Shown piece by piece: positions 49,135 to 57,212 of a stretch of DNA of 60,003 nt. This DNA is from T1Sed10-7 sp047921175. GTDB taxonomy: Bacteria; Actinomycetota; Nitriliruptoria; Nitriliruptorales; Nitriliruptoraceae. Position 1 is the stretch's first letter. Each line of letters starts with the position of its first letter. The notes below the pieces were generated by a model. The model did not search any database, had not been told where the DNA came from, and worked only from the letters and a program-made list of their open reading frames with translations. The position numbers were made by a program, and so were the translations under genes. The stretch is from assembly GCA_047921175.1 (NCBI GenBank), contig JBLRWQ010000009.1:1-60003 (forward strand), in the 5' to 3' direction.

Positions 49135-49490
49135 GAGGGGCTCCTGTGGTGGTCCGTCAGCTCCTGCAGCCGGTCGAGGAGCCGGTCCTGCTGGGCGAGC
49201 AGGTCGCTGATGTCCTGACGGGTCGCGTCGAGCAGGCGTCGGTGTCGGTCGAGGTCGGATGTCGCTGCCCTGGCGTCCCGAGCGGCGGGGGCGTGGCCCG
49301 CGACCACGGCCTCGGTCGTGGCAGCGTCCGCGACCCCGCCAAGGTGATCGACCTGCGCGGTCAGCTCCCGCTCGGTCGCTCTGGCCCGCTCCAGATCGGT
49401 ACGGAGCCGCTGCAACCGGCGGCGGGTGCGCTCGAGCTGTCTGGCCTGGGACGTGGTGGTCGCCTTCGTTCCGGTCGGTGGGCAGGGCAT
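49131..49490 (-). CDS. Small coiled-coil protein coupled to the ANTAR regulator
   Basis: 119 residues, ATG 49490, stop overlapping the regulator's GTG. Almost entirely predicted helix with heptad-like spacing: SQARQLERTRRRLQRLRTDL, TERELTAQVDHL, then LDRHRRLLDATRQDISDLL and QDRLLDRLQEL. The N-terminus MPCPPTGTK carries a Cys. No membrane segment or catalytic motif. No family is recognised. The open frame extends upstream through tRNA-Leu, so the ATG after the tRNA is the reasonable start. Translational coupling suggests a partner or modulator of the regulator. Confidence 0.65.
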   Translation of the reverse strand: MPCPPTGTKATTTSQARQLERTRRRLQRLRTDLERARATERELTAQVDHLGGVADAATTEAVVAGHAPAARDARAATSDLDRHRRLLDATRQDISDLLAQQDRLLDRLQELTDHHRSPS

Positions 49491-49567
49491 GCACGGGACG
49501 TCGCACCGTGCGACGACCCACGCTAGCGGCGGCACGGATCGCGGGCCAACCAGCGGTGCCGCCGTGG

Positions 49568-49654
49568 TGGTACCCCCGGTGGGACTCGAACCCACAAGCC
49601 CGCAAGGGCAGACGATTTTGAGTCGTCCCTGTATGCCAGTTCCAGCACGGGGGC
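49568..49654 (-). tRNA. tRNA-Leu (anticodon CAA), CCA encoded
   Basis: On the minus strand, acceptor GCCCCCG pairs with CGGGGGT (G-U at the end), discriminator A, then encoded CCA (49570-49568). Anticodon arm GACGA-CTCAAAA-TCGTC gives CAA, which reads UUG. The long variable arm (hairpin CTGCCCTTGCGGGCT region) and T-arm GTGGG-TTCGAGT-CCCAC complete a class II tRNA. It lies upstream of the coiled-coil/ANTAR unit on the same strand. Confidence 0.95.
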
Positions 49655-49773
49655 GGGGATGGATGGCGGGGCCGATGACCCCGCCGCAGCCTACCGACCG
49701 CAGGCCGGGCAGGGGTCGTGCAGGGGGTCGTGTGCCGACGCGCGGACGGGACCCGGCTCGCGGGTCCGGCCGC

Positions 49774-49792
49774 GGCAGGTTAGGGTCCTGCC
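49774..49792 (+). promoter_or_regulatory. Candidate promoter/operator of the OpuC-type operon
   Basis: Inverted repeat GGCAGG (49774-49779) and CCTGCC (49787-49792) brackets a -10-like TAGGGT (49781-49786), about 135 bases before the first gene. A repressor bound here would block the -10. The region 49655-49925 holds no other recognisable gene. Confidence 0.35.
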
Positions 49793-49925
49793 AACCAGCG
49801 CGAGCGCGCCACAGCTCGTCGGTCGGCCCTGCACGGGCCCGTTCCGCTCCGGTAGGGCAGCCGGGACCCCGCACCTCGGCGCGCAGCAACCACCCGATGC
49901 CGAGTCCCTGTGGAGGTCCTGACCT

Positions 49926-50582
49926 GTGGCGTTCTTCACGGACTACCTCGCCGATCCACGGACGCGAGCCGACCTGCTGGACCAGACGCTCGAACACATC
50001 GTGCTCACCGCGGTCCCGGTGCTCATCGCGGTGGTGATCGGGCTCCTGCTCGGGATCGTCGCGCACCGATCCGCGCGCCTGCGCTCCCCCATCCTCGGCC
50101 TCGTCTCCACCTTCCTGACGATCCCGTCGCTGGCGCTGTTCGCGCTGCTCATCCCCTTCGTGGGCATCGGCGCGACCGCACCGATCATCGCGCTGACGCT
50201 GTACGCGCTGCTGCCGATCGTGCGCAACACCGTGTCCGGGCTGTTCTCCGTCGACGCGGCCATCGTCGAGTCCGCCAAGGGCATGGGGATGAGCTCCATG
50301 CGACGCCTGTGGAAGATCGAGCTCCCGATCGCCTGGCCCGTGATGCTGGCCGGCATGCGCGTCGCGACCCTGCTGACCGTCGGGATCGCGGCCATCGCCG
50401 CGCTCGTCGGCGGGCCGGGCCTCGGCCAGGAGATCTTCTCCGGCATCCGGCGGATCCCGGCGACGGGGTCCCTAGAGGCACTGCTCGGGGGCACGATCCT
50501 CATCGTCGTGCTCGCGGTGCTCTTCGACCTGCTCTACCTACTCATCGGACGACTCACCATCCCGCGAGGTATCCGTGACTGA
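49926..50582 (+). CDS. OpuC/ProW-type glycine betaine/choline ABC transporter permease
   Basis: 218 residues, GTG 49926 with GGAGG 9 bases upstream. Five to six membrane segments and the EAA-like coupling region (AIVESAKGMGMSSMRRLWKIELPIAWPVMLAG in parts), with PSLALFALLIPFVGIGATAP, the usual OpuCB/OpuBB block. First gene of a compact operon: the ATPase gene overlaps its end by 8 bases. The family imports betaine, choline, carnitine or proline as compatible solutes. Confidence 0.93.
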   Translation: MAFFTDYLADPRTRADLLDQTLEHIVLTAVPVLIAVVIGLLLGIVAHRSARLRSPILGLVSTFLTIPSLALFALLIPFVGIGATAPIIALTLYALLPIVRNTVSGLFSVDAAIVESAKGMGMSSMRRLWKIELPIAWPVMLAGMRVATLLTVGIAAIAALVGGPGLGQEIFSGIRRIPATGSLEALLGGTILIVVLAVLFDLLYLLIGRLTIPRGIRD

Positions 50583-51807
50583 CGTGACCGATCCGACCCC
50601 GCAGGACGACACCGCCTACGACGCCGGCGACCGGCCGGTCATGATCGAGCTCCAGGAGCTGACCAAGCGCTTCCCCGGGTCCGACACGCCGGCGGTCGAC
50701 CGTCTCAGCCTGGAGATCCCCCAGGGCGAGATCGTCGTGTTCGTGGGCCCATCCGGGTGCGGCAAGACCACCAGCCTCAAGATGATCAACCGCATCATCG
50801 AGCCGACCTCGGGGCACATCATCATCGACGGCGAGGACGTCACCACGATCGACCCGAACCACCTCCGGCGTCGGATCGGCTACGTGATCCAGCAGATCGG
50901 GTTGTTCCCCCACATCCGGATCGGGGAGAACGTCGCCACCGTGCCGAACCTGCTGGGCTGGGAGAAGGACCGCACCAGCGCCCGGGTGGACGAGCTCCTC
51001 GAGGTCGTCGGCCTCCCCCCGGACGAGTACCGCGAACGCTTCCCCAAGGAGCTCTCCGGTGGCCAGCGTCAGCGCGTCGGGGTCGCCCGCGCGCTGGCCG
51101 CGGACCCACCGGTCCTGCTGATGGACGAGCCCTTCGGTGCCATCGACCCGATCACCCGGACCCGGCTCCAGAACGAGTTCCTGCGCCTGCAGCAGGAGCT
51201 CCAGAAGACCATCTGCTTCGTCACCCACGACATCGACGAGGCCATCAAGATGGGCGACCGGATCGCGATCCTGCAGGAGGGCTCCAAGGTGGCGCAGTTC
51301 GCCACGCCGGAGGAGATCCTGACCAGCCCCGCGAACGAGTTCGTCGAGGACTTCGTCGGCACGGGCGCCACGTTGAAGCGTCTGAAGCTGACCCGGGTGC
51401 GTGAGATCGAGAGCACGGACGTGCTGACCGGCCGGATCGACGAGGACCGCGCGGTGCTGCGCGAGCGCTTCGAGGAGTCCGAGTGGACCTCGATGCTGCT
51501 GCTCGACGAGCAGGACCGTCCGACGACGTGGCTCAACGGTCGTGACCTGCGCAGCAGCCGTCCGCTCGAGGAGCTCGGGATCCGTGCACGTGCGTTCGTC
51601 GAGCCGCAGGAGACGCTCGCCGAAGCGCTCGAGGCGATGCTGCTGGGAGCCGCCGGGATGGCCATCGTCCTGGACAAGCGCGGCCGGCTCGACGGGGTGC
51701 TGAACATCGACGACATCATCACCGCGATCCAGGCCATGCAGGACGCCTCGGTCGAGTACTACCGCACCGCCAAGCTCGTCGACCCCGAGCTCGAGGGGAC
51801 GGCCTGA
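50575..51807 (+). CDS. OpuC/ProV-type ABC transporter ATP-binding protein with CBS domains
   Basis: 410 residues, GTG 50575. ATPase core: Walker A GPSGCGKTT, Q-loop YVIQQIGLFPHI, signature LSGGQRQRVG, Walker B VLLMDEPFGAIDP and H-loop VTHDIDEA. The C-terminal 130 residues form a CBS pair (RAFVEPQETLAEALEAML, GRLDGVLNIDDIITAI), which in OpuA senses ionic strength or c-di-AMP. Its stop shares one base with the start of the next permease (TGATG). Confidence 0.94.
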   Translation: MTDVTDPTPQDDTAYDAGDRPVMIELQELTKRFPGSDTPAVDRLSLEIPQGEIVVFVGPSGCGKTTSLKMINRIIEPTSGHIIIDGEDVTTIDPNHLRRRIGYVIQQIGLFPHIRIGENVATVPNLLGWEKDRTSARVDELLEVVGLPPDEYRERFPKELSGGQRQRVGVARALAADPPVLLMDEPFGAIDPITRTRLQNEFLRLQQELQKTICFVTHDIDEAIKMGDRIAILQEGSKVAQFATPEEILTSPANEFVEDFVGTGATLKRLKLTRVREIESTDVLTGRIDEDRAVLRERFEESEWTSMLLLDEQDRPTTWLNGRDLRSSRPLEELGIRARAFVEPQETLAEALEAMLLGAAGMAIVLDKRGRLDGVLNIDDIITAIQAMQDASVEYYRTAKLVDPELEGTA

Positions 51808-52643
51808 TGGCTGGCAACCTCGCCCCATCCGACATGACCGACGTCAGACGCCGTGAGCTGGCACGGGAGGAGGACGCGGCGGCCGGCAAGCGCGAACGCC
51901 GGGCGCAGGTGTTCCACTACCTCGGGATGCCGGTGTTCCTGCTGGTCGTCGTGATCGGCCTCTACCTCTACGTCGGCGCGCAGGAGCTGGACTCGATCGA
52001 GACCCGGACCCTGACCGCCGACAACCTCCGTGAACAGACGATCCAGCACCTGCGGCTCACCGTCTACTCCACCGTGTTCGTGCTCCTGCTCGCGGTCCCG
52101 CTCGGCATCTTCGCGACCCGACCGCGCCTGCGGCGCTACACCCCGGCGATCATCGGCCTCGGCAACGCCGGCCAGGCGATCCCCTCGCTCGGGCTGCTGG
52201 CGCTGCTGTTCTACCTGTTCCGCACCACCCCGGCGCTGCCGAGCACCGGCACCTTCCCCGTCGTCGTGGCGTTGACCGCGTACTCGTTCCTGCCGATCCT
52301 GCGCAACACGATGGTCGGCCTCGACCAGGTGGACCGGTTCGTGCTCGAGGCCGGCAAGGGCATGGGCATGTCCGATCGCCTGGTGCTCCGTCGCATCGAG
52401 CTACCCCTCGCGGTGCCGGTGATCCTCGCCGGCGTGCGCACGGCGCTGGTGCTGAACGTCGGCACCGCTGCCTTGGCGTTCCTGTTCGGCGCGGGCGGCC
52501 TCGGGGAGACCATCTTCTCCGGCTTCCAGCTGCAACGGACCCCGGTGCTGGTCACCGGCGCCATCATGGTGGCCGTGCTGGCGCTGCTGGTCGACTACGT
52601 GGCCGGTCTCATCGAGGAGAAGCTGACCCCCAAGGGGCTGTGA
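51807..52643 (+). CDS. OpuC/ProW-type ABC transporter permease, second subunit
   Basis: 278 residues, ATG 51807. A charged N-terminal stretch of about 35 residues (RRELAREEDAAAGKRERRAQ), then a membrane segment, and the permease core with TVFVLLLAVPLGIFATRP, AGQAIPSLGLLALLFYLF and the coupling loop VLEAGKGMGMSDRLVLRRIELPLAVPV in parts. The N-terminal extra segment distinguishes it from the first permease. It heterodimerises with that subunit. Confidence 0.92.
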   Translation: MAGNLAPSDMTDVRRRELAREEDAAAGKRERRAQVFHYLGMPVFLLVVVIGLYLYVGAQELDSIETRTLTADNLREQTIQHLRLTVYSTVFVLLLAVPLGIFATRPRLRRYTPAIIGLGNAGQAIPSLGLLALLFYLFRTTPALPSTGTFPVVVALTAYSFLPILRNTMVGLDQVDRFVLEAGKGMGMSDRLVLRRIELPLAVPVILAGVRTALVLNVGTAALAFLFGAGGLGETIFSGFQLQRTPVLVTGAIMVAVLALLVDYVAGLIEEKLTPKGL

Positions 52644-52944
52644 ACCCCTCCGACGCCTGACCGCGCGCCAAGCGCACACGTGGCCGGGTGGCCGGGTCTC
52701 GAGATGCGCTTCGAGGCAGACCTCCTATCCTGGTCGTTGAAGCGCCCGGGGTCCCAGCCGCATGACGCCGCTGTGGACCTGCACCCGCCCGGTTGTCGTC
52801 GCGAACGGCGACGAACAGCCCCGCGGGCGCGCTGCCTCGGTCATCCCTGCCGGATGGCCGCCGTTGGGTCGGACCCGATCCACGCCGTCCCGGCACCACG
52901 TCGTGCCGTGACCATCCCCGTGTCACCGGACGAGAAGGAACCAC
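52644..52944. other. 301-bp gap before the OpuC receptor gene
   Basis: No gene recognised. A -10-like TATCCT lies near 52728 without a convincing -35. The length suggests that the receptor gene has its own promoter in addition to any read-through. Confidence 0.35.
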
Positions 52945-53925
52945 GTGCACAAGCGAACCCTACGACTCCTCGGAGGCCTCGCGGCCTCAGCCCTGCTGAT
53001 CACCGCCTGCGGCAACGGCCTCGAAGGTGACGACGATGGCGACGCCGCCGGTGAGGTGGTCGACGCCGGTGCTGCGTCGTTGGAAGGCGCCACCATCACC
53101 GTCGGCTCCAAGGACTTCGACGAGCAGCTCGTGCTCGGCAACATCTCCGTCGCGCTCCTCGAGGACGCCGGCGTCGAGGTGGTCAACGAGGTCAACCTCG
53201 GCGGCACCGACGCGGCCCGTGCCGCCCTGGTCAACGGCGACATCGACCACTACTGGGAGTACACCGGCACCGCCTGGATCTCCTTCTTCGGCGAGACCGA
53301 GCCGATCGCCGACCGCGTCGAGCAGTACGAGGCGGTCCGCGTCCGCGACGCGGAGGAGCGTGGCCTCTACTGGCTCGAGCCGACCCCCTTCAACAACACC
53401 TACGGCCTGGCGCTCTCCCAGGAGGCCGACGCGGAGCTCGGCGTCGACTCCATCTCCGAGCTCGGTGCCCTGCTCGAGACCGACCCTGACGCGGTGACGC
53501 TGTGCGTCGAGTCGGAGTTCAACGTCCGTGATGACGGTCTGCCGGGGATGGAGGCGCACTACGGCTTCGAGATCCCGTCCGACAACGTCACCGTGCTGGA
53601 CACCGGCGTGATCTACGGCGCCACCGCCGACCGCGACCCGTGCAACCTCGGTGAGGTCTTCATCACCGACGGCCGCATCGCCGCCCTGGACCTGAAGGTC
53701 CTCGAGGACGATGAGGCCTTCTTCCCGCTCTACAACGTCTCGCCGGTCTTCGTCGAGGACATCTACGCCGAGTACGGCCAGGCGCTCAGGGACCTGTACG
53801 CGCCGGTCGCCGCTGCGCTGGATAACGACACGATGGCCGCGCTGAACGCGCGCGTGTCCGCCGACGGTGAGCGTCCGTCCGACGTCGCCGTCGACTGGCT
53901 GACCGAGAACGGCTTCATCGGCTGA
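52945..53925 (+). CDS. OpuC-type substrate-binding lipoprotein (OpuAC domain)
   Basis: 326 residues, GTG 52945. Lipoprotein signal with lipobox LITAC, Cys22, then a short acidic linker (LEGDDDGDAAGE). The OpuAC domain begins ITVGSKDFDEQLVLGNIS and contains GGTDAARAALVNGDIDHYWEYTG (two parts), PFNNTYGLALS and VFITDGRIAAL, the order of glycine betaine/choline receptors. Trp and Tyr residues for caging a quaternary amine are present (YWEYTG, TAW). Last gene of the operon, followed by a hairpin at 53949-53979. Confidence 0.94.
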   Translation: MHKRTLRLLGGLAASALLITACGNGLEGDDDGDAAGEVVDAGAASLEGATITVGSKDFDEQLVLGNISVALLEDAGVEVVNEVNLGGTDAARAALVNGDIDHYWEYTGTAWISFFGETEPIADRVEQYEAVRVRDAEERGLYWLEPTPFNNTYGLALSQEADAELGVDSISELGALLETDPDAVTLCVESEFNVRDDGLPGMEAHYGFEIPSDNVTVLDTGVIYGATADRDPCNLGEVFITDGRIAALDLKVLEDDEAFFPLYNVSPVFVEDIYAEYGQALRDLYAPVAAALDNDTMAALNARVSADGERPSDVAVDWLTENGFIG

Positions 53926-53948
53926 GCCAGCTCGATCGATGCAGCAGC

Positions 53949-53979
53949 ACGAGCCCCTGCCCCCGCGGCGGGGGCTCGT
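53949..53979. terminator. Terminator between OpuC receptor gene and trpA
   Basis: 13-bp stem with one G-U pair (ACGAGCCCCTGCC with GGCGGGGGCTCGT) and a CCCGC loop, 24 bases after the receptor stop and 80 bases past the trpA stop on the other strand. Confidence 0.75.
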
Positions 53980-54058
53980 CACGTGGGGCACCCGGCCAGG
54001 CGATGCGCCCGAGTGGGCAGCCGAGGCAGGGCGGCGGGCGCCCGACGCCAGGCGCGGC

Positions 54059-54877
54059 TCAGCCCCGGCGGCTGACCCCGGCCCGCAGCTCCCGGACCAG
54101 CGCGCCGACGCGCGCCGGCGCACCCGCCGGGTCGCCGTCGCCGGCGGCCTTGACGACCGCCGAGCCGACGATGACCCCGTCGGCGTAGGCGGCCACCCCG
54201 GCGGCCGTCGCGCGGTCCTTGACCCCGATGCCGACCGCGACCGGCAGGTCGGTGTGGGTGCGGACCCGGGCCACGAGGTCGCGGGTGACCTCGGCGGCGA
54301 CGCGCTTGACACCCGTCACCCCGAGCAGGCCGGTGGCGTACACCCAGCCCGAGGAGGTGCGACCGATGGCTGCCAGCCGCTCGTCGGTGGAGACCGACGA
54401 GGCGAGGAACACCGTCGCGAGCCCGTGCCGCCCCGCCTCGGCCAGCCACGGATCGGCCTCGGCCACCGGCAGGTCCGGCAGGATCACGCCGGCGACCCCC
54501 GCCGCGGCCAGCTCCGCGGCGAAGGCGGCGTAGGTGCGGGTGTCGGCGATGGTGACGTAGGTCATCGCCAGCGTCGGGACGCCCAGCGGCTGGAGCTCGG
54601 CGACCAGCTCCAGCTGCCGGCTGACCCCCACACCGGCGTCCAGGACGTGCTGGTTGGCGGCCTGGATGACGGGGCCGTCCATCATCGGGTCGGAGAACGG
54701 GATCCCGACCTCGAGGATGTCGGCGCCGGCCTCCACGGCGGCCTCGAAGCAGGCCCGGGACGTGGCCAGGTCGGGGTAGGCCGCGGTGAGGTACACGACC
54801 AGCGCGGCCCGGTGCTCGGCACGGGCACGGGCGAAGGCCGCCGCGATGCGTGCCGGCCCGTCGGGATGCGGCGTCAT
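54059..54877 (-). CDS. trpA: Tryptophan synthase alpha chain
   Basis: Cleaves indole-3-glycerol phosphate to indole and glyceraldehyde 3-phosphate; the indole is channelled to the beta chain. 272 residues from ATG 54877. The catalytic Glu is in ADILEVGIPFSDPMMDGPVIQ (two parts), the catalytic Asp in GVILPDLPVAEA, and the phosphate loop in AVGIGVKDRA and VIVGSAVV. The ATG overlaps the trpB stop (ATGA at 54874-54877). The open frame upstream lies within trpB and is not coding. Confidence 0.97.
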   Translation of the reverse strand: MTPHPDGPARIAAAFARARAEHRAALVVYLTAAYPDLATSRACFEAAVEAGADILEVGIPFSDPMMDGPVIQAANQHVLDAGVGVSRQLELVAELQPLGVPTLAMTYVTIADTRTYAAFAAELAAAGVAGVILPDLPVAEADPWLAEAGRHGLATVFLASSVSTDERLAAIGRTSSGWVYATGLLGVTGVKRVAAEVTRDLVARVRTHTDLPVAVGIGVKDRATAAGVAAYADGVIVGSAVVKAAGDGDPAGAPARVGALVRELRAGVSRRG

Positions 54878-56181
54878 CGCGCCGACCCCTGCTGCGGACC
54901 GTCCGTCGCGCGCTCGACCTCGGCCCGGCCGCCATCGGCGGAGGCGTCCGAGCCGGACCGGAACGCCCGGGCCACGCCGACGTCCCAGCCCGCCACCTCG
55001 ACGACCTCGTCGACGTCCTTGTCGCCCCGACCGGACATCGTCAGGATGACCCGCGCACCGGCACCGAGGTGCTCGCGCCCGTGCCGCAGCAGCCATCCGA
55101 CCGCGTGGGCGGGCTCGAGCGCGGGGATGATCCCCTCGAGCTCGCAGGTGCGACGGAACCCGTGCAGGGCGTCGTCGTCGGTGGCGGACAGGTACGTGCC
55201 ACGACCGATCGAAGCGAGGTAGGCGTGCTCCGGGCCGACACCGGGGTAGTCGAGCCCGGCGGAGACCGAGTGGGCCGGGCGGACCTGCCCGTCGTCGTCG
55301 ACCAGCGCGATGGAGCGGGAGCCGTGTAGGACCGCCTCGCGGCCCTCGGAGATGGTCGCGGCGGACCGGCCGGACCCGACCCCCTCCCCCGCCGCCTCGA
55401 TGCCGATCAGCGCAACGCCTTCGACGTCGATCCACTCGGCGAAGGACCCGATCGCGTTGGACCCCCCACCGACGCAGGCGATGACCGCGTCCGGAACGCC
55501 GCCGGCCTGCTCGGCGAACTGCTGGGTCGACTCGACCGAGATGATGCGCTGCAGTTCCCGGACGATGGTCGGGAACGGGTGCGGCCCCATGGCGGAGCCG
55601 ATCAGGTAGTGGGTCGTGTCCACGTTGGTGACCCAGTCCCGCATGGCCTCGTTGATGGCATCCTTGAGGGTCCGGGTCCCCGACTCGACGGGGATGACCT
55701 CCGCGCCGAGCAGCTGCATGCGGACCACGTTGAGCCGCTGCCGGCGGCAGTCCTCCGCACCCATGTAGACCGTGCACTCGAGCCCGAACAGGGCCGCGGC
55801 GGTGGCGGTGGCCACCCCGTGCTGCCCGGCGCCGGTCTCGGCGATCACCCGGGGCTTGCCCATGCGGCGGGCGAGCAGCGCCTGGCCGACGACGTTGTTG
55901 AGCTTGTGCGAGCCGGTGTGGGCCAGGTCCTCACGCTTGAGCCAGACCTCGACCCCCGCCTCCTCCGACAGCCGCCCGGCCCGGTACAGCGGGGTCGGCC
56001 GGCCGCCGTAGTGCCGCCGCAGCTGGTCGAGTTCCGCGGCGAAGGACGGATCCGCCTGGGCCTCGCGCCAGGCCTCGACCAGCTGGGTCAGCGCGCCCGA
56101 CAGCGCTTCCGGGACGTACTGGCCGCCGAAGGCGCCGAAGTAGCCCTCGCGGTCGGTCGGCGGGGTGGTGGTCGCAGGCAC
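54874..56181 (-). CDS. trpB: Tryptophan synthase beta chain
   Basis: PLP enzyme joining indole and serine to tryptophan. 435 residues from GTG 56181, chosen for its GGAGG site 5 bases upstream. YFGAFGGQYVPEAL start, PLP lysine in HTGSHKLNN, TGAGQHGVATATAAALFGLE in parts, and the PLP-phosphate glycine loop CVGGGSNAIG. A C-terminal tail of about 35 residues beyond the core is Asp/Ala-rich. The trpC stop is 31 bases upstream of its start. Confidence 0.97.
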   Translation of the reverse strand: MPATTTPPTDREGYFGAFGGQYVPEALSGALTQLVEAWREAQADPSFAAELDQLRRHYGGRPTPLYRAGRLSEEAGVEVWLKREDLAHTGSHKLNNVVGQALLARRMGKPRVIAETGAGQHGVATATAAALFGLECTVYMGAEDCRRQRLNVVRMQLLGAEVIPVESGTRTLKDAINEAMRDWVTNVDTTHYLIGSAMGPHPFPTIVRELQRIISVESTQQFAEQAGGVPDAVIACVGGGSNAIGSFAEWIDVEGVALIGIEAAGEGVGSGRSAATISEGREAVLHGSRSIALVDDDGQVRPAHSVSAGLDYPGVGPEHAYLASIGRGTYLSATDDDALHGFRRTCELEGIIPALEPAHAVGWLLRHGREHLGAGARVILTMSGRGDKDVDEVVEVAGWDVGVARAFRSGSDASADGGRAEVERATDGPQQGSAR

Positions 56182-56212
56182 GGGCGCCTCCGTGGGTGGT
56201 CGGACGGCGGAT

Positions 56213-57145
56213 CTACGGGCAGGAGGTCGACGGACGGGAGGTCGAGGGACCGCGGATCGCCGCACCATCGGTCGCCCGAGCTTCGGTCGCCGGAGCTTCG
56301 GTCGCCGGAGCTTCGGTCGCCGGAGCTTCGGTCGCCGGAGCTTCGGTCGCCGGCGCGGGCCCGGGCTGACCGGCGGCGGCCAGCTCGGCCACGGCGACAC
56401 GGGGATCGGCAGCCCGGACGAGGTGCTCCCCGACCAGCACGGCGTCCGCCCCCGCAGCCGCGGCGGCGCGGACGTCGTCGGGCGTGGTGATGCCGGACTC
56501 GGCGACGGCGAGCGCGCCGGCCGGGAAGGCCGGTCGGAGCCGGCGGAAGGCGTCGTGGTCGATGGTGAAGGTGCGCAGGTCCCGGGCGTTCACCCCGATG
56601 ATCCGGGCGCCGGCGGCGGTGGCACGCGCCAGTTCCGCCTCGTCGTGGACCTCCACGAGCGCGTCGAGCCCCGCCTCGTCGACGGTGTCGAGCAGGGCGA
56701 GCAGCGTCGTGTCGTCGAGCGCGGCGACGATCAGCAGCACGGCGGCCGCGCCGGCTGCGCGGGCCTCCCAGACCTGGGAGGCGTCGACGAGGAAGTCCTT
56801 GCGCAGCGCGGGCACCCCGAGTGTGGCGACCGCCTGCAGGTCCTCGAGCGACCCGGCGAAGCGGCTCGGCTCGGTCAGGACGGAGATGGCGGCCGCACCG
56901 CCGTCCCGGTAGGCGCTCGCCTGGGTTGCCGCATCGAGGTCGGGAGCGATCGGACCCCGTGAGGGCGACGCCCGCTTGACCTCGGCGATGACCGCCACCC
57001 CGTCACCGGACAGCGCGGCGTGGAAGGACGGTGGGGCGGGCGCCGCCTGGGCGCGCACGCGCAGCGCGTCCAACGACTCCCCCGCCCGTGCCACGGCGAC
57101 CCGGTCGCGGGCGGTGGCCAGCAGCTCGTCCAGGTAGGTCGGCAG
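56213..57145 (-). CDS. trpC: Indole-3-glycerol phosphate synthase
   Basis: Closes the indole ring in tryptophan synthesis. Conserved blocks: YLDELLATARDRVA, IAEVKRASPSRGPI, PALRKDFLVDASQ, IGVNARDLRTF, AVAESGIT and VLVGEHLVRA. No ATG, GTG or TTG precedes the conserved N-terminus in frame: CTG at 57145, 6 bases after a GGAG, is the best start, while GTG 57094 would cut off conserved residues. A GTG overlapping the trpE stop (57216) is out of frame and opens a 22-codon frame ending at 57148. The C-terminus carries a PATEA repeat tail (5-6 copies, from a 15-bp tandem repeat) of about 35 residues that is not part of the enzyme. Confidence 0.93.
   Translation of the reverse strand: MPTYLDELLATARDRVAVARAGESLDALRVRAQAAPAPPSFHAALSGDGVAVIAEVKRASPSRGPIAPDLDAATQASAYRDGGAAAISVLTEPSRFAGSLEDLQAVATLGVPALRKDFLVDASQVWEARAAGAAAVLLIVAALDDTTLLALLDTVDEAGLDALVEVHDEAELARATAAGARIIGVNARDLRTFTIDHDAFRRLRPAFPAGALAVAESGITTPDDVRAAAAAGADAVLVGEHLVRAADPRVAVAELAAAGQPGPAPATEAPATEAPATEAPATEAPATEARATDGAAIRGPSTSRPSTSCP
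56266..56355. repeat. 15-bp tandem repeat inside the trpC 3' end
   Basis: Unit CTTCGGTCGCCGGAG: four perfect copies (56281-56340), one variant at 56341-56355 (ends GGCG) and one degenerate copy at 56266-56280. On the minus strand it encodes repeated PATEA. Being a multiple of 3, copy number can change without breaking the frame. Confidence 0.9.
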
Positions 57146-57212
57146 GGTCAGCTCCGCTCGGTCCCGGGTACGGTCTGCAGCGGCGAGGATACGGGCACCG
57201 GCGCGCCTGCGG

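Noticed and set aside
56266..56355. CRISPR-like array
   Set aside because: 15-bp units without spacers, in frame inside trpC.
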